The notes beneath the pieces were generated by a model. The model worked only from the letters and a program-made list of their open reading frames with translations, had not been told where the DNA came from and ran no database searches. From NCBI GenBank assembly GCA_030151765.1, contig JASLCW010000020.1, forward strand, positions 1 to 55,077: DNA of 55,077 nucleotides, in the 5' to 3' direction. This DNA is from Marmoricola sp. (GTDB lineage Bacteria > Actinomycetota > Actinomycetes > Propionibacteriales > Nocardioidaceae). The translations under genes were made by a program, and so were the position numbers. Position 1 is the first letter of the stretch; every line of letters begins with the position of its first letter. Positions 7,504 through 15,891 of this stretch are shown piece by piece.

Positions 7504-8508
7504 ATGGCCACCCTCACCCTCGACTCCGGCGTGGTCCGTCCGCGGTCGTCCGTGCGCGCAGGCGTACGGACGGCCCGGGCGGTGCTCGGCCGGATCGTCA
7601 GCGCGATCCTGGTGCTCGTCGCCGCCGCCTCGGTCACCTTCTTCGCCCAGTTGCTGATCCCCGGCGACCGGGCCACCACGATCCTCAACCTGCAGACCGG
7701 TCGCGCGCAGACCTACTCGGCGGCACAGCTGGCGCCGGTCAACGAGAAGTTCGGCTTCGACCACCCTGTGCTCGTGCAGTGGCTGCACTACGTCGGCGGG
7801 CTCTTCCGCGGCGACCTCGGTACGTCGTACACGCAGTACCGACCAGTCACGCAGGTGATCGGCTCGGAGATCGTGCCGAGTCTCGTGCTCACCGTGCTGG
7901 CCCTCGTCGTCGCCTGGGCGATCGCGTTGAGCGTCACCCTGCTCACCGTTCGACGGGGTCGCTTCGCCTCGGCGCTCGGCTCGGGCTGGGAGGCGGTGAC
8001 CGCGAGCCTGCCGCCGTACTGGATCGGCGTCGTGCTCCTGGTCGTCTTCTCGGTGGAGCTGCGGGTCTTCCCGGTGATCGGCGGCGACAGCATCGCCGGC
8101 ACCGTGCTTCCCGTGCTGACACTGGCGATCCCGCTCGCCGGCTTCCTCGGCCAGGTCACCCGTGACGAGTTCGAGAAGGTCCTCGAACAACCCTTCGTCA
8201 CCAGTGCCCGAACACGCGGCATGGGCGACACCGCCGTACGGCTGCGGCATGCGCTCCGGCACTCGGTGATCCCGGCGATCACCCTGTCCGGCTGGGCGCT
8301 CGGCGCCCTGCTCTCGGGAGCGGTCATCGCGGAGAACATCTTCGGGCGGCCCGGCATCGGTCAGGTGCTGGTCACCGCCGTCAACACGCGCGACGTGCCG
8401 ACGGTGTCGGGCATCGTGCTCGTGGTCGCCGCCGTGTACGTCGTGGCGAACCTGATCGTCGATCTTGCCTACCGGCTGGTGGACCCGCGTCTAGGGGCAC
8501 GCGCATGA
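7504..8508 (+). CDS. ABC transporter permease, DppB/OppB type
   Basis: This 334-residue integral membrane protein has an N-terminal helix followed by the 'LLIPGDRATTI' region, 'FGFDHPVLVQWLHYVGGLFRGDLGTSY' and about six membrane spans. The cytoplasmic EAA loop appears as 'ARTRGMGDTAVRLRHALRHSVIPAITLSG', and 'ENIFGRPGIGQVLVTAV' lies near the end. These are signature blocks of the DppB/OppB permease family. It follows the binding-protein gene by 7 nt, and its stop overlaps the next start (ATGA). It would form the import channel with the next permease for the ligand bound by the protein encoded at 5853. Confidence 0.88.
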   Translation: MATLTLDSGVVRPRSSVRAGVRTARAVLGRIVSAILVLVAAASVTFFAQLLIPGDRATTILNLQTGRAQTYSAAQLAPVNEKFGFDHPVLVQWLHYVGGLFRGDLGTSYTQYRPVTQVIGSEIVPSLVLTVLALVVAWAIALSVTLLTVRRGRFASALGSGWEAVTASLPPYWIGVVLLVVFSVELRVFPVIGGDSIAGTVLPVLTLAIPLAGFLGQVTRDEFEKVLEQPFVTSARTRGMGDTAVRLRHALRHSVIPAITLSGWALGALLSGAVIAENIFGRPGIGQVLVTAVNTRDVPTVSGIVLVVAAVYVVANLIVDLAYRLVDPRLGARA

Positions 8509-9368
8509 GTGCCCTCGCCCTGCCCGCCGCTCGGCCGGCCCTCCTGGACCGGATCGGCTCGCTCCGCGTCCGTCCCGGTACGGCGCTCGCCCTGCTCGTG
8601 GTCACCTTCATCGTGGTCGCGGCGCTCGTGCCCGGCGTACTCACCTCGCACAGCCCGACCGAGGTCGACCTGCTGCATCCGCTGGCCAAGCCGTCGTGGG
8701 CGCATCCCTTCGGCACCGACAGCGCCGGCCGCGATCTCTACACGCGGGTCGTCTACGGCACCCGCCAGTCGCTCGGCATCGGTCTCGGCGCCACCGCGCT
8801 GGCGATGCTGATCGCGATCGTGCTCGGCTTCGCTGCCGGACTCTCCGGTGGCTGGGTCGACCTGGTGATCACCCGTGTGCTCGAGGTGGCCTTCGCCTTC
8901 CCGGTGCTGCTGATGGCGCTGCTGCTCATCGCGGTCCGCGGCCCGTCGGCGGCAACGGAGCTGGTGGCCGTCGGCATCGGATCGGCGCCCGGCTATGCAC
9001 GGATGGTGCGTGGACAGGTGCTCAATGTCCGGCAGTCCGGCTATGTCGAGGCGGCATCCGCCCTCGGACACCGTCGGAGCACGGTGATCCGCAGGCACCT
9101 GTTCCCCAACGCGATGCGACCGCTGGTCGCCGTGATGACCCTAGGCGTCGGACAGTCGATCGTCTGGGCCTCGAGTCTGGCCTTCCTCGGACTCGGTGTG
9201 GCACCGCCGAGCCCCGAGTGGGGCGCACTCCTCGATGCCGGCCGCGACTACATCACCACTCAGTGGTGGTTGGAGATCCTGCCCGGCCTGCTCATCGTCG
9301 TGGTCGCTGTGGCGATCACCTCGCTGGGCCGCACCCTGCAGCACCGACTGGAAGGAGCGTCGCGATGA
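8505..9368 (+). CDS. ABC transporter permease, DppC/OppC type
   Basis: This 287-residue membrane protein has an N-terminal segment and a first span (about 24-45, 'TALALLVVTFIVVAALVPGVL'). The conserved 'HPFGTDSAGRDLYTRVVYGTRQSLGIGLGA' block typical of DppC/OppC proteins follows. Later spans include the EAA-type motif 'EAASALGHRRSTVIRRHLFPNAM' and 'SSLAFLGLGVAPPSPEWGALL'. The ATG overlaps the upstream permease stop, and its own stop overlaps the ATPase start, so all transporter parts are translationally coupled. It is the second permease of the importer. Confidence 0.88.
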   Translation: MSALALPAARPALLDRIGSLRVRPGTALALLVVTFIVVAALVPGVLTSHSPTEVDLLHPLAKPSWAHPFGTDSAGRDLYTRVVYGTRQSLGIGLGATALAMLIAIVLGFAAGLSGGWVDLVITRVLEVAFAFPVLLMALLLIAVRGPSAATELVAVGIGSAPGYARMVRGQVLNVRQSGYVEAASALGHRRSTVIRRHLFPNAMRPLVAVMTLGVGQSIVWASSLAFLGLGVAPPSPEWGALLDAGRDYITTQWWLEILPGLLIVVVAVAITSLGRTLQHRLEGASR

Positions 9369-11092
9369 AGGTCGTGACCACCACGTCAGAGAACACCGCA
9401 CCGACAACTCCTGAGACCGCCACCGACGTGGTCACCGTTGCAGTCCGGCACGACAATGTCGCCCCGCTGCTCACCGTGGAGGACCTGCACGTCTCCTTCG
9501 GCGACACCGAAGTCGTCAAGGGCGTCTCCTTCGAGGCCCGACCGGGCCGCTGCCTGGCGATCGTGGGGGAGTCGGGTTCGGGCAAGAGCGTCACGGCCCG
9601 CACGCTCGTCGGTCTCACGGGCGCCGGTTCCCAAGTGAGTGCGGGGAGGCTCGAGCTGGCCGACACCGATCTCCGCGAGGTCGGCGAGCGCGCCTGGCGC
9701 CGGATCCGAGGCAAGGAGATCGGCTTCGTCCTCCAGGATGCGCTGGTCTCGCTGGACCAGCTCCGGACCGTCGGCGCCGAGGTGGCCGAGCCGCTCCGCC
9801 TGCACGGTTGGGGGACTCGCCCGGAGCGGGCCGCCAAGGCGGTCGAGGTCCTCGGCTCGGTGGGCGTGCCGGAACCGGAGGTGCGTGTGCGCCAACGTCC
9901 CTATGAGCTCTCCGGCGGACTTCGTCAGCGAGCGCTGATCGCCTCAGAGATCGAGCTCGACCCGCCGCTGCTGATCGCCGACGAGCCGACCACGGCGCTC
10001 GACGTGACCGTGCAGGCGCAGATTCTCGACCTGCTCGCCGCTTCGAAGGAGAGGGGTACGGCGATCATCCTGATCAGCCATGACCTGTCGGTGGTGGCGC
10101 GGCTGGCCGACGACGTGGCCGTCATGAGAGATGGCGAGATCGTCGAGTACGGGCCGACGCACCAGGTGCTGATCCGGCCGCGGCACGAGTACACGATGGC
10201 GCTGATCGACGCCGTACCGTCCGAGCACACTCGGGGAACACGCCTGGTCCGTGACGCCGGTGCCGTCGAGCGGTCGGCGCCGCGCCATCGCCGGAGCGTC
10301 GACCGTGGTCGCCCCCTCCTCGAGGCGCGCCACCTGACCAAGCTCTTCCGCGGTCCGGACGGCGTGGACCGGAAGGCTGTCGACGACGTCTCCTTCGATC
10401 TCTTCGCCGGCGAGACGCTCGGCATCGTCGGGGAGTCAGGTTCCGGAAAGACCACGACAGCTCGGATCGCCCTTGCCTTGTTGGCTTCCGAGCAGGGTGA
10501 GGTCCTCCTGCGCGGCAAGCCGTGGAGCAGCCTGACGTCGGCGCAGAGACGGCCGGTGCGTAGCCGGGTCGGTGTTGTCTACCAGGATCCGCTGAGCTCC
10601 TTCGATCCGCGCTGGAGTGTTGGCCGAATCCTCGTCGATGCGCTCTCACGTGGTCCCAATCCGCCGACCAGCAAGGGCGAATCGAGGACGCGGGCGATCG
10701 AGTTGTTGGAGCGGGTCGGCCTGGGGGAGAAGCACATCGACGCCGGTCCGTTGCGCCTCTCGGGTGGGCAGCGTCAGCGCGTCGCGATCGCGCGGGCACT
10801 CGCGCCCGAACCGGAGCTGATCGTCTGCGACGAGCCGGTCTCGGCACTCGATGTGTCCGTGCAGGCGCAGGTCCTCGACCTGCTCACCGACCTGCAGGAC
10901 CAGTTGGGCGTCACTTACCTGTTCATCTCCCACGACCTCGGTGTCATCCACCACATGAGTGATCGGGTGCTGGTGATGAAGGACGGTCGGGTGGTCGAGC
11001 GCGGAACCGCCGACGACATCTTCGCCCGGCCTCAGGATCCCTATACGCAAAGGCTGTTGACTGCTCTGCCGCGTCTGGAGCAGGCGTCGTGA
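9365..11092 (+). CDS. ABC transporter ATPase, fused DppD-DppF double domain
   Basis: This 575-residue protein has two complete nucleotide-binding domains. The first has Walker A GESGSGKS (about 68), signature LSGGLRQRA (about 182) and Walker B LLIADEPT (about 201). The second has Walker A GESGSGKT (about 356), signature LSGGQRQRV (about 464) and Walker B LIVCDEPVSALD (about 484). Each ends with the oligopeptide/dipeptide C-terminal extension ('RPRHEYTMALIDAVPS', 'RPQDPYTQRLLTALP'). Fused ATPases of this kind (GsiA/YejF-like) power both halves of a peptide-type importer. The start codon is ATG in an ATGA overlap; the roughly 30 residues before domain 1 are low-complexity Thr/Ala. Confidence 0.9.
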   Translation: MKVVTTTSENTAPTTPETATDVVTVAVRHDNVAPLLTVEDLHVSFGDTEVVKGVSFEARPGRCLAIVGESGSGKSVTARTLVGLTGAGSQVSAGRLELADTDLREVGERAWRRIRGKEIGFVLQDALVSLDQLRTVGAEVAEPLRLHGWGTRPERAAKAVEVLGSVGVPEPEVRVRQRPYELSGGLRQRALIASEIELDPPLLIADEPTTALDVTVQAQILDLLAASKERGTAIILISHDLSVVARLADDVAVMRDGEIVEYGPTHQVLIRPRHEYTMALIDAVPSEHTRGTRLVRDAGAVERSAPRHRRSVDRGRPLLEARHLTKLFRGPDGVDRKAVDDVSFDLFAGETLGIVGESGSGKTTTARIALALLASEQGEVLLRGKPWSSLTSAQRRPVRSRVGVVYQDPLSSFDPRWSVGRILVDALSRGPNPPTSKGESRTRAIELLERVGLGEKHIDAGPLRLSGGQRQRVAIARALAPEPELIVCDEPVSALDVSVQAQVLDLLTDLQDQLGVTYLFISHDLGVIHHMSDRVLVMKDGRVVERGTADDIFARPQDPYTQRLLTALPRLEQAS

Positions 11093-12330
11093 CGGCGTCG
11101 TACGACGGGATCACGGACGCGGAGCTCACCGAGCGCTTCGCCCCGGTCTTCGCGGTCATCGCCGCCGGAGCCGTCGAACGCGAGGCCGATCGGCAGCTGC
11201 CCTTCGACGAGGTGGAGCAGTTGCGCGCATCGGGCTTCACGCGGATCCGGGTGCCGCGCTCGCACGGCGGACTGGGCGCGAGCCTGTCCCAGTTCTTCGA
11301 CCAGCTCATCGAGCTGGGCCGTGCGGACTCGAACCTCCCGCAGCTGTTGCGCGGCCATTTCGCGTTCGTCGAGACGAGCCTTGCCTTGACTGATCCGGAG
11401 CTCCGCAACCGCTGGCTCGACCGGATCGGCTCCGGCGTCCTCGTCGGCAATGCGCAGAGCGAGCAGAACAGCGCCTCCTTCTGGGAGAACGAGACGAGGA
11501 TCAGCAGGGCCTCCGATGCGCAGGAGTGGCGATTGTCGGGACGCAAGTTCTATTCGACCGGCAGCCTCTTCGCAGACTGGATCCTGACGACGGCCAGCCT
11601 CGACGACGAGCGCAGCGCCACCGTCCTGGTGCCGACCTCGGCTTCGGGTGTGGCGCGGATCGACGACTGGGACGGCTTCGGACAGCGCCTGACCGGCAGC
11701 GGTACGACGATCTTCGACGACGTCGAGATCCAGCTCGACGATGTCGAGATCTATGCCAACGGCACGCCCCCTGCCACCCATCTGCTCGCCTTCTACCAAT
11801 TGGTGCATCTGGCGGCGCTCTCCGGCATCGGACTCCGCGCTGTCGACGACGCCGTCGCCTTCGTGCGGCAGCGCACCCGCAATCTGGCGAATCCCGCCTA
11901 CCCGGAGCCGAAGGACGATCCCCAGGTGCAGGAGGTCGTCGGGCGGATCCGCTCCGCCAGTTTCGCGGCGGTAGCCACCACGCGCGCGGCGGTCGCCGCG
12001 GTTGAAAGGCTGACGGCGGAGCAGTCCGCCAGGACGGCCACGGAGGCGTCGTACGACGAGGCGGAGATCGCCACCTTCAGCGCGCAGCAGCAGGTGATCG
12101 AGCTGGTGCTGCGGCTGACCAGCGAGCTCTTCGAGGTGGGCGGCAGTTCGGCGGTGACCGACCGCTTCCGTCTCGACCGCCACTGGCGCAATGCGCGCAC
12201 GCTGGCCTCGCACAACCCGGTCATCTATCGCACGCGGCTGGTCGGCGCCCATGCACTCGACGGCACCAGCCCCGGGGCCGACGTACGGAAGACCTGGCGG
12301 GACGTCCAGGAGCGGCGGGATCGCGCGTGA
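11089..12330 (+). CDS. DszC-like acyl-CoA-dehydrogenase-fold monooxygenase
   Basis: This 413-residue protein has the acyl-CoA dehydrogenase fold and belongs to the flavin-monooxygenase branch (DszC, SfnB, group D). Evidence includes 'GFTRIRVPRSHGGLG', 'RADSNLPQLLRGHFAFVE', 'GNAQSEQNSASFWENETR', 'LSGRKFYSTGSLFADWI' and the diagnostic C-terminal 'LDRHWRNARTLASHNP' (about 361-376). Such enzymes take FMNH2 from a separate reductase and oxygenate sulfur or carbon-sulfur compounds; they do not oxidise acyl-CoA. It starts at GTG overlapping the transporter ATPase stop. It may catalyse sulfoxidation before C-S cleavage by the DmoA/DszA-like enzymes, analogous to DszC feeding DszA. No DszB desulfinase is present. 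Confidence 0.8.
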   Translation: MTASYDGITDAELTERFAPVFAVIAAGAVEREADRQLPFDEVEQLRASGFTRIRVPRSHGGLGASLSQFFDQLIELGRADSNLPQLLRGHFAFVETSLALTDPELRNRWLDRIGSGVLVGNAQSEQNSASFWENETRISRASDAQEWRLSGRKFYSTGSLFADWILTTASLDDERSATVLVPTSASGVARIDDWDGFGQRLTGSGTTIFDDVEIQLDDVEIYANGTPPATHLLAFYQLVHLAALSGIGLRAVDDAVAFVRQRTRNLANPAYPEPKDDPQVQEVVGRIRSASFAAVATTRAAVAAVERLTAEQSARTATEASYDEAEIATFSAQQQVIELVLRLTSELFEVGGSSAVTDRFRLDRHWRNARTLASHNPVIYRTRLVGAHALDGTSPGADVRKTWRDVQERRDRA

Positions 12331-12345
12331 TCGGCAGCGCCGATC
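12329..12345 (+). terminator. Short GC hairpin at the end of the first transcript
   Basis: GATCGGC (12329-12335) and GCCGATC (12339-12345) form a perfect 7-bp stem with an AGC loop, starting inside the stop codon of the DszC-like gene. Only a weak CCCTTTCC tract follows. It could attenuate readthrough before the internal promoter region of the SfnB-like gene, but it lacks a proper U-tract. Confidence 0.3.
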
Positions 12346-12403
12346 GGCGGTTCGCCCTTTCCTGCATTCGGAAAGTCCCGCAGCGGGTGAGTTCGCCCTT
12401 ATT

Positions 12404-12425
12404 GTCTAGTGAACGAGTCGACAAA
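12404..12425. promoter_or_regulatory. Dyad motif, candidate LysR operator (copy 2)
   Basis: This second copy of the island motif starts GTCTAGT and ends GACAAA, matching copy 1 at 2832-2853 in 15 of 22 positions. Here the outer arms TTGTC (12402-12406) and GACAA (12420-12424) are inverted. It lies 23-44 nt upstream of the SfnB-like ATG in the 117-nt gap, with a GAAGGAGAGG ribosome-binding site after it. TCTAGT could again be a -10 element, but no convincing -35 is present, which would fit an activator-dependent promoter. Confidence 0.45.
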
Positions 12426-12447
12426 GATCTGAAGGAGAGGTGACGGC

Positions 12448-13659
12448 ATGTCCGCCGTACAGGTCCACGAGGCACCGGCGCGGCTCCCGCTGCTGGACTC
12501 GCGGGACGCCGTGGAGGTCGCGGCCGGCCTCGCGGAGGAGTTCGCACACGGTGCGGCAACGCGGGATCGAGGGCGCATCCTCCCGACCACAGAGGTCCGG
12601 CGACTGGCTGCGAGCGGCCTACTCGCGATCACGGTGCCACGCGAGCACGGTGGCGCCGGCCTCCCGGCCTCGACGGTGGCAGAGGTGATCCGCCTGCTCG
12701 CGCGCACCGACCCGAACATCGCCCAGATCCCGCACAGCCACTTCGTCTACGCCAACCAGCTCCGACTGCAGGGAACGCAGGCACAGCAGGCACGCATCTT
12801 CGACGAGCTGCTTGCCGGCGCGACCATCGGCAATGCCCAGTCCGAGCGGGGCACGAAGCACGTTCGCGACTTCACCACCACCCTGGTGCGCGACGGCGAT
12901 GCCTGGCGGCTCGAGGGGACCAAGGCCTACTGCACGGGCGCCTACTTCGCGGACTGGCTCGCGGTGCTGGCACACCGGGGAGTCGACGGACCGCTGCACG
13001 TCGCCTGGGTACGACGCGATGCTCCCGGTGTCGAGGTCATCGATGACTGGGACGGCATCGGTCAGCGCACCACCGCGAGTGGGACCGTCCGGTTGACCGA
13101 TGTCCTCGTCACCGACGACCTGATCACCGACTTCTCGGTCACCTTCACCGGCCCTTCGACGTACGGCGCCTACGCGCAACTGCTCCACGCGGCGATCGAC
13201 GCGGGGATCGCGCGGGGTGCGCTCACGGAGGCTGCCGCCTTCGTCGCCACCAAGAGCCGGCCCTACCCCGACTCCGGTCTCGAACGCCATGCGGAGGATC
13301 CGCTCGTGGTCCAGGCCTTCGGAGAAGTCGAGCTCGCCGTGCGCGCCGCCGAGGCTCTCCTGGCCGAGGCCGGCCGTCGAGTCGATGCCGCCGACGACGA
13401 ACTGACCACCGAGAACGCGGCTGCGGCCAGCTTGGCCGTGGCCGCCGCCCGAGCGGCGACCACCCAGGCCGCTCTCGACGCGTCCGGCCGTCTCTTCGAG
13501 GTTGCGGGCACACGTTCCGCACTGGCCTCCGAAGGCCTCGACCGGCACTGGCGCAATGCCCGCACCCACACCCTGCACGACCCCGTCGCCTGGAAGATCC
13601 AGCACCTCGGCCGTTGGGCCGTCGACGGAACCCTGCCCCCACGACACGGACAGCTGTGA
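12448..13659 (+). CDS. sfnB: SfnB-family sulfur acquisition monooxygenase
   Basis: This 403-residue acyl-CoA-dehydrogenase-fold protein matches the SfnB family, encoded in sulfur-starvation regulons for methanesulfonate, dimethyl sulfone and related compounds. Visible features are 'LAITVPREHGGAGLPASTVAEVIRLLARTDPNIAQIPHSHF', 'NAQSERGTKHVRDF', 'GTKAYCTGAYFADWLAV', 'WDGIGQRTTASGTVR' and the C-terminal 'LDRHWRNARTHTLHDP' (about 363-378). It is a diverged paralogue of the gene at 11089. It begins a sub-operon with its own promoter region and is followed 3 nt later by SsuD. FMNH2-dependent oxygenation is expected; the true substrate of SfnB proteins is poorly defined. Confidence 0.82.
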   Translation: MSAVQVHEAPARLPLLDSRDAVEVAAGLAEEFAHGAATRDRGRILPTTEVRRLAASGLLAITVPREHGGAGLPASTVAEVIRLLARTDPNIAQIPHSHFVYANQLRLQGTQAQQARIFDELLAGATIGNAQSERGTKHVRDFTTTLVRDGDAWRLEGTKAYCTGAYFADWLAVLAHRGVDGPLHVAWVRRDAPGVEVIDDWDGIGQRTTASGTVRLTDVLVTDDLITDFSVTFTGPSTYGAYAQLLHAAIDAGIARGALTEAAAFVATKSRPYPDSGLERHAEDPLVVQAFGEVELAVRAAEALLAEAGRRVDAADDELTTENAAAASLAVAAARAATTQAALDASGRLFEVAGTRSALASEGLDRHWRNARTHTLHDPVAWKIQHLGRWAVDGTLPPRHGQL

Positions 13660-13662
13660 GAC

Positions 13663-14826
13663 ATGAGTGATCTGACTTTCCATTGGTTCCTGCCCACCAA
13701 CGGCGGCGACGGGCGCGACATCGTCGGAGGCGGCCACGGCACCGCCGTCGAGGCCGCCGGCGGCCGACCCGCGTCCGTGCCCTATCTGGGCCAGATCGCG
13801 CGTTCGGCGGAGCAACTCGGCTTCGTCGGTGCGCTCACGCCGACGGGCGCCTGGTGCGAGGACGCGTGGATCTCCACCGCGATGTTGAGCAGCCTCTCCG
13901 AGCGGCTGAAATTCCTGGTGGCCTTCCGGCCCGGCCTCACCGCCCCCTTCCTGGCCGCGCAGATGGCGGGCTCCTTCCAGAACCTCTCCGGCGGCCGTCT
14001 GCTGCTCAACGTGGTCACCGGAGGAGAGAGCCACGAGCAGCGCATGTACGGCGACTTCCTGGACAAGGACGGCCGCTACGAGCGCTGCGCGGAGTTCCTC
14101 GAGATCGTGAAGCGGCTCTGGTCGGGAGAGGTGGTCAACCATCGGGGCAAGCACTACCGGGTCGAGAATGCCCAATTGGCGCAGGTGCCCGACGTACTGC
14201 CGCAGATCTACTTCGGCGGCTCCTCCCCGGCTGCTCTCGAGGTGGCCGCACGCCACGTGGACGTCTACCTGACCTGGGGTGAGCCGCCGGAGGCGGTGGC
14301 GGCGAAGGTGCGGTCGCTGCGGGAACTCGCCGACCGCGCCGGGCGTGAACTGCGCTTCGGCATTCGCCTGCACACGATCGCTCGCGACTCCGCGGAGGAG
14401 GCTTGGGCCGAGGCCGACCGTCTGGTGTCGGGCATCTCCGACGAGACGATCCGCCGCGTCCAGGACGGCCTGCGTCGCAGTGAGTCCGAGGGGCAGCGCC
14501 GGATGCTGGCACTGAACGGCGGTGCGAAGGACGGGCTCGAGATCCACCCCAACCTGTGGGCCGGCGTGGGCCTGGTCCGCGGGGGTGCCGGAACCGCACT
14601 GGTCGGCAGCCACCAGGAGATCGCCGACCTGATCGAGGAGTACGCCGCCCTCGGCATCGAGGAGTTCGTCCTGTCCGGCTATCCGCACCTCGAGGAGGCC
14701 TACCGTTTCGGCGAGGGCGTACTCCCCGAACTCGCCCGCCGCGGTCGCTGGACACACCCGGCACCACCTCGGGCCGCCGCGCCCGTCGTACCGTTCGCCG
14801 GTTCGCCGAGGGAGGCTGCCTCGTGA
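13663..14826 (+). CDS. ssuD: FMNH2-dependent alkanesulfonate monooxygenase
   Basis: This 387-residue protein closely follows E. coli SsuD (381 aa) over its length. Shared blocks include 'TPTGAWCEDAW', where the Cys at residue 65 corresponds to SsuD Cys54. 'ERLKFLVAFRPG', 'QIYFGGSSPAA' and 'VYLTWGEPPE' also match. 'FGIRLHTIARDSAEEAW' carries the active-site Arg, and 'NLWAGVGLVRGGAGTALVG' and 'LGIEEFVLSGYPHLEEAYR' complete the set. The enzyme converts alkanesulfonates to aldehydes and sulfite using FMNH2 from SsuE, encoded by the overlapping next gene. It lies 3 nt after the SfnB gene. This is the best-defined enzyme of the island. Confidence 0.93.
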   Translation: MSDLTFHWFLPTNGGDGRDIVGGGHGTAVEAAGGRPASVPYLGQIARSAEQLGFVGALTPTGAWCEDAWISTAMLSSLSERLKFLVAFRPGLTAPFLAAQMAGSFQNLSGGRLLLNVVTGGESHEQRMYGDFLDKDGRYERCAEFLEIVKRLWSGEVVNHRGKHYRVENAQLAQVPDVLPQIYFGGSSPAALEVAARHVDVYLTWGEPPEAVAAKVRSLRELADRAGRELRFGIRLHTIARDSAEEAWAEADRLVSGISDETIRRVQDGLRRSESEGQRRMLALNGGAKDGLEIHPNLWAGVGLVRGGAGTALVGSHQEIADLIEEYAALGIEEFVLSGYPHLEEAYRFGEGVLPELARRGRWTHPAPPRAAAPVVPFAGSPREAAS

Positions 14827-15332
14827 GTGTCGCCGTCGTCGTCGGCAACCCGAAGCCGGCCAGCCGCACCCTCCATGCCGCCACCCGGGTCGCCCGCTCA
14901 CTGAGCGGGGCCGAACCGGATCTCGTGATCGACCTGGCCGGGCTCGGGCCCGAGCTGTTGGACTGGTCCTCGTCGTCGATCGCCGCGTTGGTCGAGCAGG
15001 TCGGCCGGGCCGATCTGGTGGTCGTCGCGAGTCCGACGTACAAAGGCACTTACACCGGCCTGCTGAAGCTCTTCCTCGACCGATTTGCCGGTGGCACCGG
15101 CCTGAGCGGACTCGCCGTACCCCTGATGCTCGGTGCTAGTCCGGCTCATGCACTCGCGCCGGAGCTGTCACTGCGCCCCGTTCTGACCGAGATCGGCGCG
15201 ACCGTGCCGGGACGCGGACTCTTCGTGCTCGACAGCGCGTACGACGACCCCGCGGCGTATGAGCCATGGCTGGCCGGCGCCCGTCCTCTCGTCGAGAGCC
15301 GGCTGAACCGATCGGCGGAGGTGCTTCGATGA
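14823..15332 (+). CDS. ssuE: NAD(P)H-dependent FMN reductase, SsuE type
   Basis: This 169-residue flavodoxin-like FMN reductase starts at GTG overlapping the ssuD stop (GTGA). The start gives the expected beta1 strand and phosphate loop 'VAVVVGNPKPASRTLHAA'. The conserved 'ASPTYKGTYTGLLKLFLDRF' block (about 69-88) is the family flavin-binding/oligomer motif. It would supply FMNH2 to SsuD and probably to the DmoA-, DszC- and SfnB-like oxygenases of the island. Two reductases are encoded side by side, so the cell may partition flavin between oxygenase classes. Confidence 0.88.
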   Translation: MSVAVVVGNPKPASRTLHAATRVARSLSGAEPDLVIDLAGLGPELLDWSSSSIAALVEQVGRADLVVVASPTYKGTYTGLLKLFLDRFAGGTGLSGLAVPLMLGASPAHALAPELSLRPVLTEIGATVPGRGLFVLDSAYDDPAAYEPWLAGARPLVESRLNRSAEVLR

Positions 15333-15856
15333 GTGCGGTGCCGCTTTCCCCCGAGCACGGCATCTTCGCGACCAATCAGGATCTCGACCCCGTCCGGCTG
15401 CGTCAGGCCTTCGGGACCTTCCCGAGTGGTGTGGTCGCCGTGGCGGCCGAGGTGGAGGGTCGGGTCACGGGGCTCGCGGCCAGCTCGTTCACCTCCGTGA
15501 GCCTCGACCCGCCGCTGGTCTCCTTCTCGATCGCGAACACCTCCAAGACCTGGCCCGACCTGCGCCGCGCATCGCATCTCGGCGTCACCGTCCTTGCCGA
15601 CCATCACGGCGCCGCAGCTCGACAGCTCGCCGGGCCGGTGGACGAGCGCTTCGCCGGCCTCGACGTGGTGATCAGCGAGGACGGTGCCGCGACCCTGGCC
15701 GACGGGCTTGCCAGCTTCGACACCACGATCGACAACGAGGTCGTCGCCGGCGATCACACCATCGTCCTGCTGCGGCTCCATGCCGTGCAGCAGGCCCCGT
15801 CGCGGCCTCCCCTCGTCTTCCACGGCAGCGGTTTCCGGCAGCTGGTCGTGGACTGA
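15329..15856 (+). CDS. Flavin reductase-like protein (FMN-binding split barrel)
   Basis: This 175-residue protein has the flavin_Reduct pattern: 'LRQAFGTFPSGVVAVAAEVEGRVTGLAASSFTSVSLDPPLVSFSI', 'SKTWPDLRRASHLGVTVLAD' and a late 'GDHTIVLLRLHAVQ' strand where the family usually has GDH. Such proteins (HpaC/DszD/RutF-like) reduce FMN or FAD with NAD(P)H for two-component monooxygenases. It starts at ATG overlapping the ssuE stop and ends the sulfur operon, converging on the minus-strand cluster with a 35-nt gap. It could serve the DszC-like enzymes. Confidence 0.85.
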   Translation: MSAVPLSPEHGIFATNQDLDPVRLRQAFGTFPSGVVAVAAEVEGRVTGLAASSFTSVSLDPPLVSFSIANTSKTWPDLRRASHLGVTVLADHHGAAARQLAGPVDERFAGLDVVISEDGAATLADGLASFDTTIDNEVVAGDHTIVLLRLHAVQQAPSRPPLVFHGSGFRQLVVD

Positions 15857-15891
15857 ACCGCTCGGGGAAGCCGCCCGGATAGGGATCCGCG

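Noticed and set aside
6132..7688. A 518-codon minus-strand open frame opposite the first binding-protein gene
   Set aside because: Arg/Val/Gly-rich mirror of a real lipoprotein gene; no domain and no ribosome-binding context.
11089..13659. Calling the two acyl-CoA-dehydrogenase-fold genes beta-oxidation enzymes
   Set aside because: Both carry the C-terminal HWRNARTxxxHxP motif of DszC/SfnB-type monooxygenases and sit with SsuD and flavin reductases.
12619..14901. A 760-codon open frame on the minus strand
   Set aside because: It runs antisense to the sfnB-like and ssuD genes, has Gly/Arg/Asp/Val-rich composition and no recognisable domain. It is a shadow of GC-rich codon usage.
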